Shown: positions 40,480-48,021 of the stretch, piece by piece
How the letters are laid out: every line of letters begins with the position of its first letter
Position numbering within the stretch: position 1 is the first letter of the stretch
Assembly: GCA_030849075.1 (NCBI GenBank)
Contig: JASAOO010003367.1
Location: 1 to 48,021, forward strand
Origin: Zelonia costaricensis
Lineage: Eukaryota > Euglenozoa > Kinetoplastea > Trypanosomatida > Trypanosomatidae
DNA: 48,021 nucleotides
Reading direction: 5' to 3'
The notes under the pieces: model-generated
Database searches by the model: none
Seen by the model: only the letters and a program-made list of their open reading frames with translations
What the model was told of the DNA's origin: nothing
Position numbers and translations under genes: made by a program

Positions 40480-40553
40480 CGCTGTCGGCTGCTGCTGACC
40501 AAGTTGAAACTTCTTGTGTCCTATACGTTATCCTCTGCTCGTTGTTGAGTCTG

Positions 40554-42527
40554 ATGACGTCGAATCCCTACATCACCCAGCACTACGGCAGCTCGATGGA
40601 GGTGCTGTCCAACGGCGCGGACGGAGACGAGATGCCGGACGCGACCGTCGGCTTCCGACGCTTCCCCAACGCGACGCACATGACGCACACCGTCTTCCGT
40701 CCAAAACGGGGCCCACCAGCGCCGGTCACGGCGGCCGCCTCCCCGCCCTCGATGGCGGGCCGCAGCCCCAACGTCCCGGAAACGCCTGACGTGCTCGCCA
40801 TGCTGCGGCAGCGCAAGGGCATTCCCGTGGACGGCTTCCCGTCGCGGCCAGTCACGCCGCGGGGCAGTACCTCGGCCAACTCGCTGCCCCCCCTCTTACC
40901 GGCGGATCGCCTGTCCATCGCCTCCAACGAGAGTGTGCGGGATCGCGGGGCGGGGCTGCTGCGGGAGTGGGTGAAGGCGCCCAGCGACGGCACCGTCACC
41001 ACCGCGACACCCGACAGCAACGGCGGCAGCGCCGCGATCACCCCAGACGGCGCCGCGCCGGGGCTCACCACCGCCCCCTCTACTGGCGAGCAGCCGCCCC
41101 CCGCACCGTCGTCTCCGCTCGCGGCCGGCGATGAGCGGCACGCGGCGTTCCCACCTGCGCTCGAGGCGCCGCCAGCGGCCGAGCACAACACGTCCATCTC
41201 CGTCTCGCCCGAGTCGCCGCGAATGGGGAACTCGGCTTGCGTGACGGGCCCCTCCACGCCTAACCCCGCACCGGAGCCGCCCGCACCCGTGGTGACGGTC
41301 AGCGCCGCCCTGCAGATGTCGCGCGACGCGCTGGCGAAGGTGGAGCGGCTCTTGGACGATGCCCCCATGCCCGGCATCTCCCGCGCGTTGCCGCTGCCAC
41401 CGCCGCTGTCATCGTCGACGGAGCCGCCGCCGCCGCCACCGCCGCGCGCCCCCGCCACGCTCCCCGCCCCGACCGTGGTGAAGACGGAAGGCGGGGACGC
41501 CCGCGAGGTCAGCCCGGAGAACTCGATGAGCTACCTCTCGCCCCTCTCCAGCTCGCACGTTCCGGTGCACGCCTTCCCGCCGGCAGAGCGGCGGATGGCG
41601 GTGGCGGTGCTGGCCGCGTCCTCGCCGACTCACTCGGCAAGCCGCACGGCGGCCCCTGCCGCGTCGGTGACGGTGCCCGACGAGACGCGCTTCATGGTGC
41701 TCTGCACGGTGGCCGACCCGGCCGAGGTGGTCGCCCGCCGCCTGCGCGTTCGCGGGCCGCCAGCGACGGGAGTCGGTGACGACGTTACCGCCGCCTCCGC
41801 CTCCGGTCTCTATGCCGCTGCGCCACCCCAACCGGCGCGTCGCATCGCCGAGGTGGCCGCAACGCGCCCGCTGCGCCACTCCGCCCACGCCCCGCACGAG
41901 CCCACGGCGACGCAGAGCACCGTTGACGGCGCCACCCTGGCGTCTGCGTCGCCATCGGCCGGCCAACTGCTGCACGATGACTCCGCGCTGCTGCATGAGC
42001 TCGCCCAGTTCCTGCGCAGCGCCAACCCGGGCGCCTTTTCCTCGCTCAAGGCGGCAACGCGGGCCACTGCGGCGCCGGACGCGCCAGCGCCTCGCGCAAC
42101 GTCACCTCAAGGGCCGCTGCGAGGGCGCCGTCGGTCGTCGCCTGCGGCGGCGTTTCCAGCGCCCACCGTCCTCGCCGGCCGCCCGCCGCCGGCGTCGCTG
42201 CCGTCGCACCGCCACTCGAGCGTCACCGCCCCGTCACACCTCGACAGCGCGCACACGCCGACGTCACCGGCGCTGCATCCGCACACGGACGGCAGCGCGA
42301 CGCAGGCAGAGATCTCGCCGCGGCGCGTCTCGCTGCGAGTGCGGCGGGTCGACTCGCTTCCGAGCTACGCGCAGCCAACTCTGAGCTGGCTGTCCAAGGG
42401 GACAGAGGCGGCCGCTGACGTGTTTCCCGTGGGCCTTGTGCCGCCTTCGCAGCCCAGCCCGCTGAAGAACGCGTCGACGGTGACGCTCGAGTCGCAAGGC
42501 AGCCACAGCAGTGTCGCAGCCTCGTAG
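40554..42527 (+). CDS. Pro/Ala/Ser-rich hypothetical protein, 657 residues
   Basis: The protein is 657 residues with no recognised family. The first 55 residues look constrained, with aromatic and charged residues (NPYITQHYG, VGFRRFPNATHMTHTVFRPKRG). The bulk is Pro/Ala/Ser/Thr low complexity and likely disordered. Short ordered-looking islands occur at about 155-165 (RGAGLLREWV), 245-265 (SAALQMSRDALAKVERLLDD, an amphipathic helix), 375-400 (TRFMVLCTVADPAEVVARRL) and near the C-terminus (SLPSYAQPTLSWLSKG). Short linear motifs, phosphorylation sites or docking peptides are plausible but not demonstrable. The frame upstream of 40554 starts at a non-ATG codon and includes the translated GT repeat. 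Confidence 0.78.
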   Translation: MTSNPYITQHYGSSMEVLSNGADGDEMPDATVGFRRFPNATHMTHTVFRPKRGPPAPVTAAASPPSMAGRSPNVPETPDVLAMLRQRKGIPVDGFPSRPVTPRGSTSANSLPPLLPADRLSIASNESVRDRGAGLLREWVKAPSDGTVTTATPDSNGGSAAITPDGAAPGLTTAPSTGEQPPPAPSSPLAAGDERHAAFPPALEAPPAAEHNTSISVSPESPRMGNSACVTGPSTPNPAPEPPAPVVTVSAALQMSRDALAKVERLLDDAPMPGISRALPLPPPLSSSTEPPPPPPPRAPATLPAPTVVKTEGGDAREVSPENSMSYLSPLSSSHVPVHAFPPAERRMAVAVLAASSPTHSASRTAAPAASVTVPDETRFMVLCTVADPAEVVARRLRVRGPPATGVGDDVTAASASGLYAAAPPQPARRIAEVAATRPLRHSAHAPHEPTATQSTVDGATLASASPSAGQLLHDDSALLHELAQFLRSANPGAFSSLKAATRATAAPDAPAPRATSPQGPLRGRRRSSPAAAFPAPTVLAGRPPPASLPSHRHSSVTAPSHLDSAHTPTSPALHPHTDGSATQAEISPRRVSLRVRRVDSLPSYAQPTLSWLSKGTEAAADVFPVGLVPPSQPSPLKNASTVTLESQGSHSSVAAS

Positions 42528-43069
42528 CTTTCTGACCCAGCGGTGAGTCTGCCGATCTGTCCTTTTCTTTTGTGGTGGCTCACCACTTTCTCTTTTTGGG
42601 TTGTTTGCGGACTTACACACTTCCGATTCCTGCTGATATGCCCTGGGTCGCCCAAGTCCGCGTCGCCGCTGGCCCAAACTCAGTGTGACCGCGTCGCCTA
42701 CCTCCTCGCTCTGTTGCTAGAGAAGAGAGGAGCGTGACATTGGTGCACTTTGTTCTTCCCAAAGAGTGGGAGTGGGCCCCAGCTCGCGTACTTCACCCTC
42801 GCGTCTGTCGCAGGTTGTAGGGTATATGGCACCTATGATCTGATGCCGCCCACCCACCCCTACCCTCCTGTGTGATCGCCGTTCTCCTCAAGGTCCCACT
42901 GTCGTGTGCGCGTCTGCTGCGTGCCCTTCGCACTTTCTCAAACTCCGCATCGCCGCCTCTCCACACCAAAAACAACAACCACAAAAAACACGAGGACAAA
43001 CAAGCACACACCTCCACACAAAGAACTAGCCCCGCCCCCTCCCGCTCCTCTTCTCCTCAGTCAGCCGAG
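42528..43069 (+). other. Intergenic spacer
   Basis: This 0.54 kb spacer has no gene. It contains an A/C-rich segment (42964-43027) followed by the pyrimidine tract and acceptor of the next gene. Confidence 0.65.
43029..43060 (+). promoter_or_regulatory. Candidate poly-pyrimidine tract and trans-splice acceptor
   Basis: A near-pure C/T tract ends in ttctcctcag (AG at 43059-43060), with two more AGs within eight bases. The start at 43070 would have a very short 5' UTR of at most nine bases. Confidence 0.5.
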
Positions 43070-44572
43070 ATGCAGGTTGGGGAGGCCGAGGCGAAAGTCA
43101 CGGCGGTGGAGAAGTCGCTTCGCGACAACCCGCGCACCGCGTACGAGGTGGAGAACCTGTACCAGACCAACTGCGAGCGCATCGCCGCGGCGCGAGCGCT
43201 GCTGCACGACATGGGCGGCCCCCGCGTCGAGCAGCTCCGGGCCCGGTGCAGCGAGGCCGCTAGACTGGCGGAGGCGAAGCGTGTCGCCGGTGTGGCCGCC
43301 GCCGTCGGGGGTGACGGCGCCTTCGACGCCAACTTCGACATGGACGAGGGCGAGGAGGAAAACGAGGCGGAGATGGCGAAGGCGGCGCTGGAGAGTCGGC
43401 GGCCCAAGAAGGAGAAGCCGAAGAAGAAGAAGGACGGCGAGGACAGGCACAAAAAGAAGGAGAAGCGCACACTGGCAGACGAGCCGGCAATCGCGCCGCA
43501 CCCCGCTACCGGCGGCGGCGACGACATCGCTGATGACAAGGACTTGCCCCCGCAGGCGTGGGCAGTGGTGTCCCGCGACGACGATCTCGCCAGCACGGAA
43601 GTGCCCATCGCGCTGACGACGAGCGGGCGTGGCTGCTGCGAAGCGGTGTCTGGCACGCCGCTGGCCCGACTCCACTTCACGGCCGACATGGAATGGGACG
43701 GAGGCGCGTGCCGGTGCGCGGTCGAGCTGTACCGCTGCGTCGTGATCGCGCTGTGCTACGGCGACCCGCAGCTGAGCTGGGCAGAGTGCGCCAAGCGTCT
43801 CGCGGCGCAAGCGAGTCCTGCCACAGAGTCGCAGAAAGGGGCAGACCAAGGCAGCAGCGCCGCTGCAGCTGCCAGTGGCGCGCGTGCGGGCGACAGCGGG
43901 AGGGACGGCGAGGAGGAGGACGAGGATGACGACGGCGGCGACATGACCCTGTCCGAGCAGCTTGTGGCCGAGTACGACCAAGCACAGCAGGCAGAGGAGG
44001 AGATGGAGGCCGACACGTCGGCTCTGCCGCGTGAAGTTGGCGAGCGCCTGCAGCAGCGGCTGCGCGACTTCAGCAATGACGTGTGGGTCATTCTGCTCTG
44101 CCACGGCGGCTACTTCGCCGGTGGCGTCTTCACTCGCGGCGGGTGCGTCGCTCACAAGGCGTTTCAGCGGTACGTGGTGCGCAAGAAGCAGGGCGGGAAG
44201 CAGTCGTCCAACGCCAAGGACGTCGGCAGCTACAACAGCGTCGGCTCCCAGATCCGCGCGGCGCAGGAGGTGAAGTGGCGTGTCGAGGTGCGGGACATTC
44301 TGCTGGAGTGGGCGCCGTACATTCAGGCGGCCTCGTTTGTCCTCTACGCCGCTCCAGGACCGCAGAACCGCGCCGTGCTGACCGACTTTTCCCTTCTGCC
44401 AGCCGTGGCCGCGGTCGGGGGCAGCAAGGGCGTGTCGCCGATTGTCCTGAAAGACCCTCGCGTGTGCAGGGTGCCCCTCACGACGCATCGCCCCACCTTC
44501 GAGGAGGTCAAGCGCGTGTACGGGGTCTGCTCGCGCTGCAGTGTGCTTTACCTGCGGCCGGACGACGTGTAG
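43070..44572 (+). CDS. Vms1/ANKZF1-family protein with VLRF1 domain (ribosome quality control)
   Basis: The protein is 500 residues. Vms1 and ANKZF1 release nascent chains stuck on 60S subunits during ribosome-associated quality control. The first 60 residues are helical, residues about 90-145 are acidic then Lys-rich, and about 260-320 is an acidic linker. The VLRF1 domain spans about 325-495. Its landmarks are VWVILLCHGGYFAGGVF, HKAFQRYVVRKKQGGKQSS with the glutamine at residue 378, a SVGSQIRAAQE segment, a DILLEWAPYI helix and a C-terminal DPRVCRVPLTTHRPTFEEV block. The Gln sits where yeast Vms1 carries its catalytic GSQ glutamine, although Lys replaces the preceding Ser. I do not see the C2H2 finger, ankyrin repeats or a complete p97-binding VIM motif of the fungal and animal proteins, so this is a shortened form. 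The catalytic role is inferred from family. Confidence 0.85.
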   Translation: MQVGEAEAKVTAVEKSLRDNPRTAYEVENLYQTNCERIAAARALLHDMGGPRVEQLRARCSEAARLAEAKRVAGVAAAVGGDGAFDANFDMDEGEEENEAEMAKAALESRRPKKEKPKKKKDGEDRHKKKEKRTLADEPAIAPHPATGGGDDIADDKDLPPQAWAVVSRDDDLASTEVPIALTTSGRGCCEAVSGTPLARLHFTADMEWDGGACRCAVELYRCVVIALCYGDPQLSWAECAKRLAAQASPATESQKGADQGSSAAAAASGARAGDSGRDGEEEDEDDDGGDMTLSEQLVAEYDQAQQAEEEMEADTSALPREVGERLQQRLRDFSNDVWVILLCHGGYFAGGVFTRGGCVAHKAFQRYVVRKKQGGKQSSNAKDVGSYNSVGSQIRAAQEVKWRVEVRDILLEWAPYIQAASFVLYAAPGPQNRAVLTDFSLLPAVAAVGGSKGVSPIVLKDPRVCRVPLTTHRPTFEEVKRVYGVCSRCSVLYLRPDDV

Positions 44573-47449
44573 GTATGATGGTCGCGGGCCGTGCATCAGA
44601 GAACAGGGATCCAGCGCACCAGAGACGCCCCCTCACTCGGAGCGACGGCAACGGGCAGCGATGACCGACGCTTGAAGAAGATGAAGTCGAGGTGCACTTT
44701 CGCGTGCTGGCGAATTGCTCCGCTAAAGCACCGTCGCAGCGCCGATAAAAAGCAGCAGAAAGAAAACAGAGCACTCACGAGTCAGCGAGGCAGCAGAGCA
44801 ACGGTGCCACTCACCTCTTGGGCGTGTGTACTCGCGTGAGTGAAGAGCAAGGCGACGTTGCGGCGACGTGGCTCGTCGTTCGTGTCGATGGTGCGCTGAT
44901 TCACTTTAGTGACCTCAACCTCCCCCCCCCTTCCCGCTTCTTTCCCGTTCTCTCTCCGTACACACCCACTGTGCCCTTCGCGGACGACGTCTTGCACCAC
45001 GGCCACGTCCCCATCTACGCGTCAGAAGTCCCTCTTCATATTAGCTCGCGCTACCCCCTGCTCCCCTCTCCTCTCGACAGCCGTTCATCCTCGTCTCCCA
45101 CCTCTTCTCATTCCCCGCAATAGCTCAACGTGTCACACAAACACACGCTCTCTGCACTTGTCTGTTCCCTGGCCTGTGTTTCTTGCCCCCTCCCTCCCTC
45201 CTCCACCCACCCGCTGCGTCCTCTCTCTTTCCGTATCTTCTCATTTTCTTCTTGGAGCTGCTCGACGTCAACACTCGTTGCTTCGTCACACCTTCTTCAT
45301 CAAACGAGCGAACAAACCCCCCTCACACCCCCCACACACACACGCCACATCAACGTCCACACCTTCACATTTGCTTTTTGAGTGTCACTTACTCCGCCGG
45401 CACATCCATCCGTGCCCTTGTGCCTTTCCGTGAGTGCGTCCCAGACCACTGCGCCTGGTCCGCTTTTCAGCACAGTCACCCCTCCCCCCTTGACTCCCCT
45501 CCTGCGCACTCTGCGACCACTCACGCGGCTAAACTCGCTCTTGTTGTTGTGCGACTTCGATCTTGTGTTCTCGCTAGTTCCCTCTCTCCTCTCTTCCCTG
45601 TCCTCGGGGTTTGCGCACTGAACGTGCGACGGGCTTCGCCGTCTGCTGCACTGCTGTAATTCAGTCTAAGCCGCGCCTCCCTCCCTCTCCTTCTCGTTTC
45701 CCCTTTCTCCTGTTTCGTTGCGTGAGCGTTGTTAGCGGCCTTGCGTCTCTGCGCCTGTCACTGCTGTGGCGGCGCGCACCTCTGCAAGCACGCGTGCCGG
45801 CGTGCCCCCCTCTCCCCTCCCCCCCCTCCTCCAGCTGCCACTCTCCGCCTTCTCCACCTCATTGAGCAGCACCCGGCGCTTCTCACTGCCGCTTGCACAG
45901 CGTGCAGTTGCTCGTCGTCGCCACCTCTCAACTCGGTGACTCGGCCCTCCTTTTTGAGACCACCGCTCCCCTTTGGTTTCCCCTCTGTGACTCTTGCAAC
46001 GTTGGCGAGCGTGGCTGCACGCAGCGCACCGCGGAGCTGGAGTTGTCCTCGACCCCCCCCCCCCTTGAGCTCTGTGCGACCCCCGCACGTGTAATTCTAA
46101 ACGGCGCCTGTCCCACCTCCCGTGCCCGCCGCGTCGTATCCGGCCTTTTCAGCTGACGTGCTGAGGGAAAAAAGGACAACGCCAGCGTGACCCTCGGTGC
46201 CGTGGCACTCCACCTTGTTCTATCCGGTGTGCTTGTGGTAGTACATCCTCTTCCTTTTTGTTTTGCGAGCGTGCGCCTGTGTGTGCCGCCAGCCTGTCCG
46301 CGACCAACCTGCTAGCCTGCTGTCGGGCGTCTTCGCGCGGGTTCTCGCATAGCCTGCATACCTCCCAAGCCTCTTCTGTTTTTGTTTGTGGGGTACCGCG
46401 TGGCCTAGTCCATTTGGTGCCCCATCTGAGCACCTTCGCGTACGTGAGCAGCCCTGTTGCCCCGCGTGTTCCCCTGTCGGCCCTTGTTTTCATCTTCTCT
46501 CTCCCCTGTTGCTCTCCTTGTTGAGTGTAAACGCGGCAACCCTGCCCCCTCCCCCTCCCCCCCTCCTGGACGCCCAGGACAATAATTAGACGTCGCCGCA
46601 CTCGCCTACACGTACACAGGCACCCAACCACACACACAAACAGCACCGCATACCTCTATCCTCTTCTTCTCCGTCTCTCTCCATTCCATCTGTGCTGCTG
46701 CGCCTGAGCGACCCATTGTCATCTTTAGAGCTCGCTGCCGCCCCTTCCATTTGTGCGTGATTGCTTCGTTTTCGTTTTTGCTTACTCTGGACCCGTTGTG
46801 ATTGGGAAAGGTTGCGGCAAAGAAGAGACACCGGAAGCTCCCTTTGCCGCTCCCTTCTGCGTGCCCAGCAGAGGAACAGGATATCACGCACTTTTTTTTT
46901 TGGCCTTTGTGTGGTGCGTTGGGCCCCTTATTCGGACCCCTCCGTTGCTAAGGAATTGACGTCCTGGAGAGGAGCTGCGTGGGTGCGCCAGTTTCTGCTC
47001 GATAGGCGTCACACTACGGGGAGCCGCTTGTGTGGCGGTTGGCGTTGCTCTGAAAGCAGACCGTGTTTTGTGGCTGATCTTTTGCTCTGTTTGCCGGTTG
47101 CGGTGTGTGGCCTATCATTCACAGGCTCGCAGAATTCGACCCCCCCCCCCCCCACTCCGCCCTGCTGGCATTCTTTTTGGTAGTGCCCGTGTCAAAACGG
47201 TGAGGAGTGCGGTGCACGTGAGAAAGCCTCTGCCTCACGCACTGCTCGTTGCAGCTCGTTGGCGCCGCTGCCCATAGCTGCCTGTGAGGACAACAGGAGA
47301 GCATTTTCTCTCTCTCTCTCTCTTGGCGCACCAGGTGTCCCGTCGTGACCCGCGTCTCAGTCGCTCTGCGCGTTGCTCGTCATCTTCACGTCTCGCGCTG
47401 GTGTGCCTCGTTTGCGTGCTCCCTCCTCCTCCGTTTATCGCGGCCCATT
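44573..47449 (+). other. Intergenic spacer
   Basis: This 2.88 kb stretch has no supportable gene. It is mostly C/T-rich on the + strand (44920-45860, 46475-46570), with several C-runs, a T-run at about 46891-46900 and a 15-base C-run at about 47140-47154. The open frames here are short or begin at non-ATG codons. Confidence 0.6.
47303..47334 (+). promoter_or_regulatory. TC repeat and candidate trans-splice acceptor
   Basis: A TC run (about 47306-47323) is followed by CAG at 47332-47334. A second AG lies at about 47359-47360. No ATG occurs before the start at 47450, giving a 5' UTR of about 90-115 bases. Confidence 0.5.
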
Positions 47450-47956
47450 ATGAGCGACCACTCCTCAGACGACGAGGATGTCGTCGTGCTGCAGGTATGT
47501 GCGAACCGGCACTGCCAGGGCATCGACGACCTCGAGTTCGACGAGGAGACAAATCAGAGCTACTGCGGCCGCTGCCGCGCGCTCTACGCCCGCACCGAGG
47601 CGGAGGGCTTCCGGATTCTTCTGTCCGCTGATGACCTCGCGCTGGTGAAACTCATCTTCGATCACTTCGACGAGAAGAGCCGCGGCTTCTGGACGTGTCA
47701 GGAGTGGAACGCCTTCCAGGAGGCGACAGATCGGGGTGCTGAGGAGCCGGTCGAGAACGCCGCCGACCTGAAGGCGTTTTTTAAGGAGGAGTACGACATT
47801 GCCATCGCCGACCACGGCAAGGACGGCGCAGTGGTGCGGCTAGTGGACCTAGAGAACATGTACGGCGGATACCTGTACAATAACGTGGACGCGCTGGTCG
47901 AGGACAGCGAGGCAATGGAAGACGCTGGGCTGCTACACACAGGCGTGCTGGAGTAG
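47450..47956 (+). CDS. Zinc-ribbon plus degenerate EF-hand protein
   Basis: The protein is 168 residues. An acidic N-terminus precedes a four-cysteine metal-binding pattern, Cys17-x4-Cys22-x16-Cys39-x2-Cys42, consistent with a zinc ribbon. Residues about 60-90 resemble one EF-hand: a helix, then a 12-residue loop starting at Asp74 with Gly79 at position 6 and Glu85 at position 12. Lys76 and Arg78 replace the usual calcium ligands, so this loop probably does not bind calcium. A second, weaker EF-like unit lies around 105-140 (ADHGKDGAVVRLVDLE). The combination suggests a small adaptor rather than a calcium sensor, but no function is assigned. The start is the first ATG after the acceptor and the frame is complete. 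Confidence 0.82.
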   Translation: MSDHSSDDEDVVVLQVCANRHCQGIDDLEFDEETNQSYCGRCRALYARTEAEGFRILLSADDLALVKLIFDHFDEKSRGFWTCQEWNAFQEATDRGAEEPVENAADLKAFFKEEYDIAIADHGKDGAVVRLVDLENMYGGYLYNNVDALVEDSEAMEDAGLLHTGVLE

Positions 47957-48021
47957 CGAAGAGGCTCAAGGAAGTGCGCGGTGGACTGCTTTGGCGCGAG
48001 ATGGCGGCAGGGCAGGGCAGG
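47957..48021 (+). other. Start of 3' UTR at window end
   Basis: There are only 65 bases after the last stop codon and no feature is seen. The 3' UTR continues beyond the window. Confidence 0.5.

Larger units (their letters stand above)
37171..40553 (+). other. Intergenic spacer with A-rich 3' region of PABP1
   Basis: This 3.38 kb stretch has no secure gene. It includes a T-run (37680-37691), unusually A/purine-rich DNA at about 37900-38150 with a 14-base A-run (37971-37984) and an 11-base A-run (38110-38120), and a C-rich CCCCA-type tandem run (about 40018-40045). A GT microsatellite lies at 40417-40440. A 123-codon ATG-initiated frame at 38438-38809 follows a good acceptor (38386-38387) but has non-leishmanial codon use. 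Confidence 0.55.

Noticed and set aside
43250..43300. Possible p97-binding VIM motif in the VLRF1 protein (RARCSEAARLA)
   Set aside because: It fits the first part of R-x5-A-A-x2-R but has Ala where the final Arg should be, so I do not call it a functional VIM.
1..48021. Strand-switch region or conventional promoter
   Set aside because: All supported genes lie on the + strand and no divergent gene pair is present, so no transcription start region is expected inside the window.

Overview
The window reads as nuclear chromosomal DNA of a trypanosomatid of the Leishmania group (Leishmaniinae). All thirteen supportable genes lie on the + strand and none shows an intron. Their third codon positions are mostly G or C. 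They are separated by long, pyrimidine-rich, microsatellite-rich spacers, as expected of a polycistronic unit processed by trans-splicing and polyadenylation. Gene order supports this. An inositol phosphorylceramide synthase is followed by a PSP1-domain protein, a MOK/LF4-type kinase, a large probably mitochondrial protein, a hypothetical protein and then poly(A)-binding protein 1. From memory, L. major has IPCS at LmjF.35.4990 and PABP1 at LmjF.35.5040, which leaves room for exactly the four genes seen here, so the window probably corresponds to the chromosome 35 region. The IPCS N-terminus does not match my recollection of L. major, so this is probably another species; I cannot name it.

Layout. 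1-9.4 kb: a very large low-complexity CCCH zinc-finger protein, a Gly/Met-rich PEX13-like glycosomal membrane protein, and a conserved-type hypothetical. 10.5-16.1 kb: a small single-span membrane protein, IPCS and the PSP1-domain protein. 16.1-23.0 kb: a 7 kb spacer with no convincing gene, containing a near-perfect 293-base tandem duplication whose junction carries the only ambiguous base (N at 17383). 23.0-33.7 kb: the kinase, a 1029-residue probably mitochondrial protein, and a 581-residue hypothetical. 35.4-37.2 kb: PABP1, preceded by a 698-base stretch without any ATG that contains A-rich tracts. 40.5-48 kb: a Pro/Ala/Ser-rich hypothetical, a Vms1/ANKZF1-type (VLRF1) protein that keeps the active-site Gln in a GGKQ loop, and a small zinc-ribbon plus degenerate EF-hand protein.

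The genes do not form a functional operon. Co-transcription in trypanosomatids does not imply shared function, and no promoter or strand-switch region is visible. Three genes nevertheless touch mRNA or translation biology: the CCCH protein, PABP1 and the VLRF1 protein. Starts were chosen as the first in-frame ATG downstream of a plausible poly-pyrimidine/AG splice acceptor. In nearly every case no other ATG lies between the proposed acceptor and the chosen start.
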